This document shows positions 14,282 to 23,576 of a stretch of DNA of 64,000 nt, piece by piece (the stretch's first letter is position 1; every line of letters begins with the position of its first letter). The notes under the pieces are model-generated. The model was not told the DNA's origin and ran no database searches. It worked only from the letters and a program-made list of their open reading frames with translations. The translations under genes were made by a program, and so were the position numbers. Source of the stretch: Meiothermus sp. (GTDB lineage: Bacteria; Deinococcota; Deinococci; Deinococcales; Thermaceae); the NCBI RefSeq assembly GCF_026004055.1, contig NZ_BPIJ01000003.1, positions 1 through 64,000 on the forward strand, given 5' to 3'.

Positions 14282-16033
14282 TTGTTCCCAGCACTGCGGC
14301 ACATCTTCCGCGCGGCCCCCGGGGAGAGCGCCCTCCTGTTGGGGCTATTAGCCCTGGGGGGCTTAGTACCGGTAGCGGTGCTGGGCCTAACCCGCCTCCT
14401 GGTGGACAGCCTGGCGGCCGCCCTGGGGGGCGGCTCCTTTACCCCGGCCCTCCTATGGCCGCTGGCGGGGTTGGCCTTGGCCTTTAGCCTGGATTTTTTA
14501 CTCACGCCCTGGGTAGCCTACCTTCAGGGTTCGGTAAACGAAAAGCTTACGGCCCGGGTGCATGTGCTCCTGATGGAGAAGGTGGGCCGTACACCCGACC
14601 TAACCCCTTTTGAAGACCCTTCCTTCCACGACACGCTCCAAGTGCTGCGCGACCAGGCCCCATACCAGCCCCTCAACCTGCTGGTCTTCCTGGGCAACGC
14701 CTTTCGGGAAGGGCTCACCGTGGCGGGGGTGCTCTTGTTGCTCTTCACCCTGGCCCCCTTTTTCCCTTTGCTCCTGCTTCTGGCCACCCTGCCCCAGGCG
14801 CTCCTGACCTTCCGGCTCCAGAAGGGGGTTTGGGAGGCCCTGCTCTTCGGGGCACCCGAAGCCCGGCGGATGCGCTACTTCGCCGAGGTTCTCCTTACGC
14901 CCGAAGCGGCCAAGGAGGTGCGACTCTTTGGTCTGCTTCCCTTTTTCCGTGGGCGCTACCTCGAGGCTTTCCAAAGCCTCTACCAAACCCTGCGGCGGGC
15001 CCGAACCCGCCAGGCCCTAGGAGCCAGCCTGCTGGTGCTGCTAAGCGCCCTCTTCACCGCCCTCGCCCTCTTCCTGGGGTTACGCCAGGCCCTTCTGGGG
15101 GCAGGCGGGCTCGGCAGCCTGGTTCTCCTCCTTCAGTCGGTGGGCAGCCTGCAACAAAACCTGTATGGGTTGGTTCAGGATGGGGGCATGCTCTACGAGA
15201 GCCTGCTGTACTTTGAGCGGCTGGAGGGTTTTCTGGCCACCCCTTCAGCTGTGGAGGAGAAGGCTTCTGCAAGGCCCGTAGCCTCCTTTACGGAGATCCG
15301 CTTTGAGGGGGTGGGGTTTTGCTACCCCGATGGCCGGCGGGCCCTCGAGGGCCTCTCCTTTACCCTCCGCAATGGGGAGCGTCTGGCCCTGGTGGGCGAA
15401 AACGGCGCGGGAAAGACCACCTTGGTCAAGCTCCTGCTTCGCTTCTACGACCCGACGGAAGGCCGCATCCTGGTGGACGGTGTGGACCTGAGGGAGTTGG
15501 ACCTAAAGGCTTGGCGCGCCCGTATCGCCGCCGTGTTTCAGGACTTTGGCCGCTACGCCCTAACCCTGAAGGAAAACATCCTCCTTTCCGAACCCGCGGG
15601 CCCCCACGACCCCACCCGCTTAGAAGAGGCGGCCCGGGCCGGCGGGGCTTGGGAGCTGGTGGAAACCCTCGGCTGGGAGGCCCTCCTGTCCCGCTCCTTT
15701 GGGGGTACCGAGCTGTCCTTAGGGCAGTGGCAACGGGTAGCCCTCGCTCGGGCCTTTTTTCGCCGGGCAGAGCTTCTGGTGCTGGACGAGCCCACCGCCT
15801 CCCTGGATCCAAAGGAAGAGGCCCATCTCTACGGCCGCTTCGCCGAGCTGACCCGGGGCAAGACAGTGCTCCTCATCACCCACCGCCTGGGCTCGGTGCA
15901 GATGGCAGACCGGATTTTGGTGTTGCATCAAGGCCGTCTGGTGGAGGAAGGAACCCATGCGGCCCTGTTGCAACGGGGTGGAATCTACGCCGAGCTATGG
16001 CAGTCGCAAGCCGGGCTATACCAGCCCGACTGA
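14282..16033 (+). CDS. ABC exporter, fused membrane and ATPase domains (half-transporter)
   Basis: The 583-residue protein has an N-terminal membrane domain of about six helices (residues ~15-310) and a C-terminal ATPase with Walker A LVGENGAGKTTLVKLLLRFY, signature LSLGQWQR (LSLGQ in place of LSGGQ), Walker B LLVLDEPTASLDP and switch ITHRLG. It should work as a dimer and export lipid, drug or peptide. The LSLGQ signature is frequent in lantibiotic-type exporters, weak support for a peptide substrate. The start is uncertain: TTG at 14282 is the first usual start in frame, while a strong AGGAGG lies at 14237-14242 inside the preceding small ORF. Confidence 0.85.
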   Translation: MFPALRHIFRAAPGESALLLGLLALGGLVPVAVLGLTRLLVDSLAAALGGGSFTPALLWPLAGLALAFSLDFLLTPWVAYLQGSVNEKLTARVHVLLMEKVGRTPDLTPFEDPSFHDTLQVLRDQAPYQPLNLLVFLGNAFREGLTVAGVLLLLFTLAPFFPLLLLLATLPQALLTFRLQKGVWEALLFGAPEARRMRYFAEVLLTPEAAKEVRLFGLLPFFRGRYLEAFQSLYQTLRRARTRQALGASLLVLLSALFTALALFLGLRQALLGAGGLGSLVLLLQSVGSLQQNLYGLVQDGGMLYESLLYFERLEGFLATPSAVEEKASARPVASFTEIRFEGVGFCYPDGRRALEGLSFTLRNGERLALVGENGAGKTTLVKLLLRFYDPTEGRILVDGVDLRELDLKAWRARIAAVFQDFGRYALTLKENILLSEPAGPHDPTRLEEAARAGGAWELVETLGWEALLSRSFGGTELSLGQWQRVALARAFFRRAELLVLDEPTASLDPKEEAHLYGRFAELTRGKTVLLITHRLGSVQMADRILVLHQGRLVEEGTHAALLQRGGIYAELWQSQAGLYQPD

Positions 16034-16058
16034 GGGCCATCCGACCTAGAGGCCGCCT

Positions 16059-16144
16059 ATGAACCCCAACCTACAACCCCCCAATCCGCTCCTCCAGGCC
16101 CACCACTCAAAATCCTGGCCGGTCTGGTGGAGCCCGACGAAGGA
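16059..16144 (+). pseudogene. Internally deleted ABC ATPase gene remnant
   Basis: An ATG reads MNPNLQPPNPLLQAHH, parallel to the start of the 10285 ATPase (PVFQAHH), then jumps to a ~37-bp stretch identical to the sequence after the Walker A motif of that gene (10467-10503, coding KILAGLVEPDEG) but out of frame. The Walker A segment between them is gone. This is the scar of a lost or recombined paralogue. Confidence 0.65.
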
Positions 16145-16204
16145 GTGCAGGGTGCGGCAGGGCCCGGGGTTATTTGTCCTACTATTGCACGCCAGGGCCC
16201 TCGG

Positions 16205-16210
16205 TAGAAT
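16205..16210 (+). promoter_or_regulatory. -10 box of mqnC
   Basis: TAGAAT ends exactly 6 nt before the ATG at 16217, predicting a leaderless mRNA. Confidence 0.55.
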
Positions 16211-16216
16211 AAAACC

Positions 16217-17350
<1,134 letters not shown>

Positions 17351-17353
17351 GAG

Positions 17354-17438
17354 CGGTTCTCTCACAAATAGTCCCTACAGCAGTTTTTCCGTAGAAACTC
17401 CAATACGAGCCACCCCGTGGGCCCTTTTGGTGAAACGC
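17354..17438. repeat. Interspersed hairpin repeat, decayed copy
   Basis: The stretch from GGTTCTCTCACAAATAGTCC to CCCTTTTGGTGAAACG matches 28694-28774 in order over ~85 bp (shared core TAGTCCCTACAGC, then GTGGGCCCTTTTGGTG). Its central stem is mutated here. It lies between the convergent mqnC and permease genes. Confidence 0.6.
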
Positions 17439-17452
17439 GACCAGGCAGGCGT

Positions 17453-18628
17453 TCAGTTCCGAAAAATCACGTCTTCGCGGCGTAGGCTCCAGTAGGCCCA
17501 GCCCAGCGCGGCCAGGGTGTAGACCAGTGTACAAAGCCAGGTAAGGGCAAGCTGGCCAGGCTCCGCGCTGCCCTTGACAATCCCGTCCAGGGCAAAAACC
17601 ACCCCCACCCCTGGAAGAGCGAAATGCCAGATCTGGGGCTGGAGATGTTCCGAAAGAAAAAAGATAAGCATGGGCAAAAAGGCCAAAAGCTCGAGCGGTA
17701 TCAGGTAGGTATTGGCCTCGCGGTAGGAACGAGCGAAAATTCCCAGCGATAGCACCACACCCACCAAGAAAGCAGAGAACAGAACAGCGGTTAGGAGAAT
17801 AAGAGTCAGGCTCGAGGCCGGCAGGGCAAAGGTACCTATGGGCACGTGTTCGGCAGACAACGCCCGGATCTGGGGGCTAAAACCGCTGTAAACCATAAAG
17901 CTGCCCAAGGCCAGTCCCACCACAGAGGCAAAGCTGGAGAAAAGCGCCGTCACAAAGACCGCCAACCCCTTGCCCAACAGAAGTTTCCAGGGCTCTAGGG
18001 GGGCTACCAGCAGGGCCTCCAGGGTGCCCATCTGCTTCTCTCCGGCGGTGGCATCTAGCGCCACGCTCTGACCACCCGCCATCACCATGTTAAAAATCAG
18101 CATGGGTATCAGCAGGGCCAAAAGGCCCAGGGCCTGTTCCTGTTCGCTGGCAGCCTTCTTGGTCTCGAGGCCAAAGGGCTCGAGGTCGGCCCAGTCCAGC
18201 CCCCCAGCCCGCAAGCGCTGCTCGACCAGCTTATCCTTGTGTCTCTGCAAGGTATCCTTCACCCTTTGAGCGGCCGCCGAGTCCTGCAGGTTGATGGGGC
18301 TGGTCTTGTCATACACGGTAAAGCGACCCTGGGCAAAAACCAGACCCACCTCAGCCTCGCGGCGCTGCACCGCCCGGCGGGGGTCGTCTGTCTCCAGGGG
18401 CATCAGGCGGTTTTCCTGAAGCGTGGCCACCACCTCCGGGGGCACCCCCTGAACCGCTACGCGCAGCACCCTGGTTTTGCCCTGCTGATCAAGCCAGCCC
18501 AAAAATAGTGAAGGCGCGTACATGAGCAGGGGCATGATCACGATAGGCATTAGGAGCAGCATCCAAAAGCGCTCCTCGCGAATGTAGCTCACCAGTTCTT
18601 TCCAGGTAATCTTCAGGGCCTGCCTCAT
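17453..18628 (-). CDS. ABC-2 permease, NatB-like
   Basis: ATG at 18628 (MRQALKITWKEL) is taken as the start; an alternative ATG lies at 18640, and longer frames read through hairpin DNA. The 391-residue protein has the NatB/YhaP layout: an N-terminal membrane anchor (FWMLLLMPIVIMPLLMYAPS), a ~150-residue external domain, then GEKQMGTLEALLVAPLEPW and five more membrane segments, ending RREDVIFRN. It closely resembles the 19523-20710 protein, including that ending, so the two arose by duplication. There is no ATPase gene beside it; it may pair with the ATPase at 20707-21432. Confidence 0.8.
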   Translation of the reverse strand: MRQALKITWKELVSYIREERFWMLLLMPIVIMPLLMYAPSLFLGWLDQQGKTRVLRVAVQGVPPEVVATLQENRLMPLETDDPRRAVQRREAEVGLVFAQGRFTVYDKTSPINLQDSAAAQRVKDTLQRHKDKLVEQRLRAGGLDWADLEPFGLETKKAASEQEQALGLLALLIPMLIFNMVMAGGQSVALDATAGEKQMGTLEALLVAPLEPWKLLLGKGLAVFVTALFSSFASVVGLALGSFMVYSGFSPQIRALSAEHVPIGTFALPASSLTLILLTAVLFSAFLVGVVLSLGIFARSYREANTYLIPLELLAFLPMLIFFLSEHLQPQIWHFALPGVGVVFALDGIVKGSAEPGQLALTWLCTLVYTLAALGWAYWSLRREDVIFRN

Positions 18629-18970
18629 AGGTAAGCCCATCCTTTTTATCAAAAACAGGGCCCGAAGGAAGGTACATTCAACCATTCCTGAACCGCGCCA
18701 ACCCCTAGCCTTGCGTACTCCACGGCAAGCTTCACGTCCTACAGCGCTCTTCACAGACGTGGCCGCCCACGAAAACGAGAAGGGACAAGCGTGCCTCACC
18801 TCGGTGGGGCACGCTTGTCTGCGTTGCGTCTGGGCCAGGTTAGCCACGTTGTGGCTATGGCATAAGCCATTCCCTGGCAGACGCATGTTACGCACTGGGG
18901 CGTGGGCCACGGGTGCTTGGGTTTCGAGTTTCCCGGCGGCTACTGTTCTGTCCAGGACAAAAGATTCTTA
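18629..18970. other. Non-coding gap with strong hairpin
   Basis: No convincing gene lies here. The only clear structure is the 17-bp inverted repeat at 18784-18819. A 12-bp piece (ACAGCGCTCTTC) at 18739 resembles the arm of the hairpin at 33292-33326. Confidence 0.5.
18784..18819. repeat. 17-bp inverted repeat with 2-nt loop
   Basis: GACAAGCGTGCC plus TCACC pairs with GGTGG plus GGCACGCTTGTC with one mismatch and only two bases between the arms. No T-run follows on either strand, so it is not a standard terminator; a cruciform, REP-like unit or protein site is possible. Confidence 0.6.
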
Positions 18971-19095
18971 TACCAGATTCGGTTAGTTCGTCACCGAATG
19001 GTGACGAACTAACCCGACCGAAGGGAGTGCTCTAGGATTCAAAAAGATAGCCTCTTGGTTTTTGGTTTTGAAGAGTATCTTTTTGAATCCGGTAT
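18971..19095 (+). mobile_element. MITE-like element A, internally deleted copy (125 bp)
   Basis: It is bounded by ATACCAGATTC and GAATCCGGTAT, near-perfect terminal inverted repeats, with subterminal palindromes (GTTAGTTCGTCACC / GGTGACGAACTAAC and GATTCAAAAAGATAGCC / ATCTTTTTGAATC). Fuller copies lie at 33082-33278 and 38389-38584; this one lacks ~70 bp of the middle. Confidence 0.75.
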
Positions 19096-19097
19096 TA

Positions 19098-19437
19098 GTG
19101 CTCTGGTAACAAAATACGCAGTATGGGGTTTAGCCTTCAGAACGCGCCGTGTCTCGTAAACCTGGGCCTTCGGTGCCTTGCCTGTACGGTCATGCAAAAA
19201 GCACCCCACCCCGCTTCGCCCCTTCCCTCCCCTACTGCGTAGGGGAGGCCAGGTGGGGTGGCTGACCTGGCCCTTCACCCAGCGGATTGGGGGCCTTGCC
19301 TGATACCCTCCCCCACCCTCCCTACGCGGTAGGGAGGGCGTTTTTAGGCCATCTCGGGGGCCGAAGTGGGATGGAATCTCTACATCGATGTATTCGGTGT
19401 GCGGTACATAACTTCGGAAATTTAGTTACCATACCAC
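19098..19437 (+). mobile_element. MITE-like element B, copy 1 (~340 bp)
   Basis: It is nearly identical over its whole length to 28988-29325. Ends read CTCTGGTAACAAA and TTTAGTTACCATACCA, inverted repeats built on GGTAAC/GTTACC. Internal direct hairpins (CTCCCCTACTGCGTAGGGGA) are present. Open frames inside are shared only because the DNA is repeated and have no protein-like features. It abuts element A at 19095. Confidence 0.75.
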
Positions 19438-19522
19438 TGGGTTGGCTTAAAACACTATCAAACTTGCTTCCGCATCCAGACAAACACCGCGGGCTGAAGC
19501 CACAGATACGGGTGGAGCACAA

Positions 19523-20710
19523 TTAGTTCCTGAAGACCACATCCTCGCGCTGGAAATTGCGGTAAGCCAGGTAAAGCGCCAGTCCGGCAAAAACCACCGT
19601 GGTGAGCCAGGATAAGCCAAGCTGCGTGGCGGTAGCCGAGCCCTTGACAATTGCGTCCAGGGCCAACACCACGTTCACGAAGGGCAGGGCGAAGAACCAG
19701 TCTTGCAGCTTCAGAAAATCGGAAAACTGAAGGAACAGGATGGGCACCAGCATCACCAGCATCAGGGGGCTCATGTAGCTCTGGGCTTCCTTGTAGCTGC
19801 GGGCGTACAGGCCCAGCGAGATCATGAGGGCGATGATAAGCAGGGCGAACAGCACCGCGGTGACCAGGATGGAAAGGTAGCCCAGCGGCTCCAGGGCCAA
19901 AGCGCCCCCCAACTGGGGTGCGTTTTCTCCTCGCTGAGCGGCCCGAAACTGGGCAGCAAAAAAATTACGTAGCACCCCGCCACTCAGCAAAAGCCCGGTC
20001 ATGGCAGCCAGGGTTGAGAGCAGCGACATCACAAATACCGCCAGTCCCTTGCCCAAGAGGATTTGGATGAGCGGCACGGGGGCCGCCAGGAGGGCCTCGA
20101 GGGTGCCCTTTTCCTTCTCCCCTGCCGTGGCGTCCACCGCCACCGACATCCCCCCCATCTGGATGAACAAGACCAAGAAATAGGGAATGAGGAACGCGAA
20201 CAACCCAGCGGCCCGCTCCTGCTCGCGGGAGGCGTCTTTGGTCTCGAGCCGGAAGGGCTCGAGCACCTCCGGCCCGATGCCCCTAGCCCGCAGGCGCTCG
20301 GCGACAACTTGATCTTTGTACGCCCTGAGCGCACTCTGGACTTTCTCCACCACCAGAGCACTCTGGGTGGCCCCCCCAGAAAGCCGGCCATAGAGGATGT
20401 AGTTGCCATTTTCGTAAACCAGGGCCGCTTGAACCTCGCGGTTCTGTACGGCTTCCTGAGGGTTGGCTATTTCGATAGGCTCTACTTTGGCCTTCTTGAG
20501 TTGCGCCAGCACCTCCGCCGGCACCCCCACCACCCCCACTTTCTGTACGCTCTCCTGGGTTTGTCGTGCGGCATTGCCCAAGAGCAGGATGGGGCCAAAC
20601 ATCAGCAACGGCATGACGAAAATGGGCAGAACCAGGGTGGTGAAGAGCACCCGGCGCTCGCGCACCACGCTCAGAAGCTCCTTTCGGGCGATGATGAAAA
20701 CCTCGTTCAC
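19523..20710 (-). CDS. ABC-2 permease, NatB-like
   Basis: The 395-residue protein has an N-terminal anchor (LFTTLVLPIFVMPLLMFGPI), an extracytoplasmic domain (~residues 45-185) and the permease block AVDATAGEKEKGTLEALLAA followed by about five membrane helices, ending REDVVFRN. In the NatAB family this subunit forms the export channel for Na+ or small amphiphiles. The GTG start overlaps the end of the ATPase gene by 4 bp, so the two are one operon. The external domain parallels that of the 17453 paralogue. Confidence 0.85.
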   Translation of the reverse strand: MNEVFIIARKELLSVVRERRVLFTTLVLPIFVMPLLMFGPILLLGNAARQTQESVQKVGVVGVPAEVLAQLKKAKVEPIEIANPQEAVQNREVQAALVYENGNYILYGRLSGGATQSALVVEKVQSALRAYKDQVVAERLRARGIGPEVLEPFRLETKDASREQERAAGLFAFLIPYFLVLFIQMGGMSVAVDATAGEKEKGTLEALLAAPVPLIQILLGKGLAVFVMSLLSTLAAMTGLLLSGGVLRNFFAAQFRAAQRGENAPQLGGALALEPLGYLSILVTAVLFALLIIALMISLGLYARSYKEAQSYMSPLMLVMLVPILFLQFSDFLKLQDWFFALPFVNVVLALDAIVKGSATATQLGLSWLTTVVFAGLALYLAYRNFQREDVVFRN

Positions 20711-21432
20711 GCCGCCACCTCTTCCAGCCTGCGGATAAAGGCCCGCTCGAGGTTCCCCGACCCCAGCGCCAGCGCTTCTTGGAGGCTGCCCTCATAGACC
20801 AGCAAACCCTTGTCAATGAACCCCACCCGGTCGCAGACCTCCTCGGCCTCGCTCATCACGTGGGTGGAGTAGACCAGGGTTTTGCCCAGGCTGGCGTACT
20901 GTTTGACAAAATCCAGCAAGGCCCGGCGGGCAAACACGTCCAGCCCTGCCGTTGCTTCATCCAGTAAAAGCACCTGCGGCTGGTGCAGGATGGCCCTGGC
21001 AATCACGATCTTCTGCTGCATGCCGCTGGACATGTCCTTCACCTGCTTGTTCAGCACGGCCTGTTCTATGTGTAACAACTCGGCGGCCCAGGCGATGCGC
21101 TCCTTGAGCTTGGCCCCCCACAGGTCGTAAAAACTGCCGAAGAAATCGAGCACCTCGTACCCGGTTAGCTTGTCGTAGACCTTCATGCCGCCATTCACAA
21201 TGCCCAGATTGCGGCGTACTTCCAGCGATTGCCGCACCACGTCAAAACCCGCAACCCTGGCACTTCCCGCTGTGGGCCTGAGCAGGGTGGCCAGCATTCG
21301 CAGGGTGGTGGTTTTGCCGGCGCCGTTGGGCCCCAACAGGCCGTAGACCTCTCCGGGTCGCACCTCGAAGGAAACCCCCCGAACCGCCTGAAACCTGCGG
21401 TAGGTTTTCTGTAGGTTTGAGGCTTCGATCAT
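20707..21432 (-). CDS. ABC ATPase, NatA-like
   Basis: The 241-residue ATPase carries Walker A GLLGPNGAGKTTTLRMLATL, signature DMSSGMQQKIVIARAIL, Walker B QVLLLDEATAGLD and switch His (YSTHVMSEAEEVCDRVGFID). SSGMQQK and DEAT are usual for the NatA group. Its stop overlaps the start of the NatB-like permease by 4 bp. A TATATT box 7 nt before the ATG suggests a leaderless mRNA. It may also serve the second permease gene 2 kb downstream. Confidence 0.88.
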   Translation of the reverse strand: MIEASNLQKTYRRFQAVRGVSFEVRPGEVYGLLGPNGAGKTTTLRMLATLLRPTAGSARVAGFDVVRQSLEVRRNLGIVNGGMKVYDKLTGYEVLDFFGSFYDLWGAKLKERIAWAAELLHIEQAVLNKQVKDMSSGMQQKIVIARAILHQPQVLLLDEATAGLDVFARRALLDFVKQYASLGKTLVYSTHVMSEAEEVCDRVGFIDKGLLVYEGSLQEALALGSGNLERAFIRRLEEVAA

Positions 21433-21439
21433 AGGCTAA

Positions 21440-21445
21440 AATATA
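21440..21445 (-). promoter_or_regulatory. -10 box of the NatA-like operon
   Basis: On the minus strand TATATT ends 7 nt before the ATG at 21432, in an AT-rich stretch, consistent with a leaderless mRNA. Confidence 0.5.
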
Positions 21446-21607
21446 AGCAATATCTGTTAATCGAAACTCTTACATTAAGGTTTTAGTGTACTTAAGTGCT
21501 TTTCACTTGATTTGTGTCCAGACTCCATGAAAAGCAATTGCCCACCCGCTGCTGGGAAAACCACAGGCATCGAGCTGGCCCCGGAGGCTTCGCTTTCGGC
21601 GGGACAC

Positions 21608-22435
21608 TTACCCCGTCCGCTTGAGCTTGCCGGTGCGCTTGGCCCATTGTTCCGCCGTGTGAAATACCAGAAGGCCCAGAGGGATGAGCACCACGCCCAT
21701 CAAGAGGAGAATGCCCAGCTCGGGCAGCACCGAGGAGAGCGGGGCCCCCACCAACTTGTCCGGGGTGGAGTCGGGGTGGTTGATGCCCATCAGCTTGCGG
21801 CAGGCCTCGAGGGCGTAGGTGGCCGGGCTCAGGTAGGCCAGAGGCTGCACCCAGGTGGGCAGCACGGTCACCGGGTAGTAGATGCCCGAGACCAAGAGCA
21901 AGATACCCTGGAAGATGTTGGTGGCCTGGGCCCCGTTTTCCGGCGACATCACCGGCAAGATGGCGGCCATCAGGCCCAGGCCCATAAAGGCCAGGCTGGC
22001 CACCAGCAGAACCACCAGCACCCCCAGCAGGTTGGCTCCGGTCACCGAAACCTGAATAAAGAGCACCAGCCCCACCAGGATCACGATGGTGCGAAACACG
22101 CTAAAGATAATGGCAAACAGCGAAACCCCCGAGAGGTGGACAAGCCTCGAGACCGGGGCCATAAAGGTGTACTCGAGCGTCCCCTCCCAGCGCTCGTAGC
22201 TGATGGAGTTGGCAATCTCGTTGTACATGGCCGACAAAAACGACCACAAGAGCACCCCCAGCAGGAGCGTGAGGGTCAGGCGGAAGTCGTCCTGGGCCTT
22301 ACCGATGAGGGCGATGGTGGCCGAGTTGACGATGGCATAAAACACGAACACCGCCACCCAGCTCATGTAGCGCCGGGTCAGGTGCCAGTCGCGGAAGACA
22401 AAGGCCCACATGGGGCGAAGGTATCGTTCAAGCAT
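21608..22435 (-). CDS. ABC-2 permease of the DrrB/NodJ type
   Basis: The 275-residue protein has six membrane segments and the ABC-2 signature region (GLMAAILPVMSPENGAQATN, VSGIYYPVTVLPTWVQPLAY), with a conserved amphipathic start (FVFRDWHLTRRYMSW). It is the membrane half of an exporter whose ATPase is encoded 57 bp upstream in the same direction. The substrate is not evident; drug or glycoconjugate export is common for the family. Confidence 0.83.
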   Translation of the reverse strand: MLERYLRPMWAFVFRDWHLTRRYMSWVAVFVFYAIVNSATIALIGKAQDDFRLTLTLLLGVLLWSFLSAMYNEIANSISYERWEGTLEYTFMAPVSRLVHLSGVSLFAIIFSVFRTIVILVGLVLFIQVSVTGANLLGVLVVLLVASLAFMGLGLMAAILPVMSPENGAQATNIFQGILLLVSGIYYPVTVLPTWVQPLAYLSPATYALEACRKLMGINHPDSTPDKLVGAPLSSVLPELGILLLMGVVLIPLGLLVFHTAEQWAKRTGKLKRTG

Positions 22436-22492
22436 AGTCGTTCCTTTGCGGGCGATCCGTTGCCGAAAAATGCTTTGGCTATCGGCTGTGGG

Positions 22493-23305
22493 CTATAGAC
22501 TATCGGCCTCTTCGTCCAGGTCTTCGCCGGTGAGGGCAATGAAGGCCTCCTCCAGGTCGGCGGTACCCGCCCGGCGCTTGAGTTCTTCTGCGGTGCCCTC
22601 GGCTACCAGCCGCCCGTGGGCCAGGAAGCCAATGCGGTGGGCCAGCCGCTCGGCCTCGGCCATGTCGTGGGTGGTAAGGAGAATGGTGGTGCCCTCGCGG
22701 GCGCGCAGGTCTTCCAGAAAAGCCTGCACGTCGCGGCGGCTCTTGGGGTCGAGGCCGGTGGTGGGCTCATCCAGGAGCAAAAGCGGGGGGTTGATCAGGA
22801 GGGCTCGGGCGATGGAAATCTTTTGTTGCATGCCCCGGCTCATCTCTTCGATGGGGTCGCCGAAGCGGCGGGACTCCAAGCCTAGTTGCTCCAGAATCTG
22901 CATGGCCCTTTTTTCGGCCTGGCGAGGCTCGAGGCCATAAAGTTGCGCGGCATAGAGCAGGTTCTCGCGGGGCGAGAGCTTCTTGTAGAAAGCCGCATCC
23001 ACACTCACCCGGCCCATCTTGCGGCGCAGCTTGGCCTCATCTTCCGGCAGGCGGTAGCCCAGCATCCGCACCGTGCCGCCATCAGGGGTCAGTAGGGTGG
23101 ACAGGATGCGAATCAGGGTGGATTTACCCGAGCCATTGGGCCCCAGGAGGCCATAGGTCTCGCCTTCTCGAACATGAAAAGAAACCCCCTTGAGGGCCCA
23201 TTCTTCTTTGAGGGGTGCGCGCAGTCCGTCTCGTTTACGAAAGACCTTTTTGAGATCGGAGACCTCGATGGCGAGTTGGGTCTGGCTGGGTTTTAGGGTC
23301 AGCAT
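22493..23305 (-). CDS. ABC exporter ATPase, DrrA-like
   Basis: The 270-residue ATPase has Walker A LLGPNGSGKSTLIRILSTLL, signature EMSRGMQQKISIARALL, Walker B PLLLLDEPTTGLDP and switch TTHDMAEAERLAHRIGFL. The tail (LEEAFIALTGEDLDEEAD) is typical of drug-resistance ATPases. It heads an operon with the permease at 21608. Its leader is unusual: two short ORFs and a UUCG-capped terminator lie between promoter and gene (23327-23554), so expression is probably set by attenuation, as in antibiotic-induced exporters. Confidence 0.88.
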   Translation of the reverse strand: MLTLKPSQTQLAIEVSDLKKVFRKRDGLRAPLKEEWALKGVSFHVREGETYGLLGPNGSGKSTLIRILSTLLTPDGGTVRMLGYRLPEDEAKLRRKMGRVSVDAAFYKKLSPRENLLYAAQLYGLEPRQAEKRAMQILEQLGLESRRFGDPIEEMSRGMQQKISIARALLINPPLLLLDEPTTGLDPKSRRDVQAFLEDLRAREGTTILLTTHDMAEAERLAHRIGFLAHGRLVAEGTAEELKRRAGTADLEEAFIALTGEDLDEEADSL

Positions 23306-23326
23306 AGATGATCCTGTTTGAGTGGG

Positions 23327-23377
23327 TTATTGAGACTTGGGGTCGTATGAGCCGGTCTGGGCTTGGAAGTTTGGCAT
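23327..23377 (-). CDS. Short leader ORF 2, 16 residues
   Basis: ATG preceded by GGAGGGG encodes MPNFQAQTGSYDPKSQ and ends 22 bp before the ATPase start. It lies just past the terminator-like hairpin at 23385-23414. With such a strong ribosome site it is probably translated and may couple translation to the ATPase gene. Confidence 0.45.
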   Translation of the reverse strand: MPNFQAQTGSYDPKSQ

Positions 23378-23384
23378 GGCCCCT

Positions 23385-23414
23385 CCAAACAAATCGGCGG
23401 CCCGAAGGCCGCCG
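23385..23414 (-). terminator. UUCG-capped hairpin, possible attenuator
   Basis: On the minus strand CGGCGGCC-TTCG-GGCCGCCG forms an 8-bp GC stem with a UUCG tetraloop, followed by ATTTGTTTGG. The T-run is broken, so termination may be partial. A 7-bp palindrome (AACGCTA/TAGCGTT) sits just before it and could compete in folding. Confidence 0.5.
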
Positions 23415-23463
23415 AGAAAACGCTACTAGCGTTCTGAATGCGGGTCGGGTGGGGGTCGGCGCC

Positions 23464-23505
23464 TCAGGCGCGGAACCAGGTCATTAGAACAATACGATCC
23501 ATCAT
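23464..23505 (-). CDS. Leader peptide MMDRIVLMTWFRA
   Basis: A 13-codon ORF starts ~13 nt after the predicted transcription start, with AGGTGA upstream; the second ATG (23502) has the better spacing. The stop codon lies in a small GC palindrome (GCGCCTCAGGCGC). Its place before a terminator and an exporter ATPase suggests that ribosome stalling on it controls read-through. Confidence 0.5.
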   Translation of the reverse strand: MMDRIVLMTWFRA

Positions 23506-23524
23506 GGCTCACCTACCAAAGTCA

Positions 23525-23554
23525 AGTGTACGCGCAAGCCGTGCGAGTTGGCAA
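23525..23554 (-). promoter_or_regulatory. Promoter of the attenuated ABC operon
   Basis: On the minus strand TTGCCA (23554-23549) and TACACT (23530-23525) are separated by 18 bp. Transcription would begin near 23518, just upstream of the leader peptide. Confidence 0.5.
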
Positions 23555-23576
23555 GGGCTTGTAGCGCAAAGAACTT

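Noticed and set aside
19039-19278. Minus-strand ORF whose product recurs at 28973-29167
   Set aside because: The recurrence comes from the repeated MITE-like element B; the two frames end differently at the element borders and have no protein-like features.
21512-22498. 328-residue plus-strand frame
   Set aside because: It is antisense to the permease gene, very rich in His, Gln and Gly, and lacks any domain pattern.
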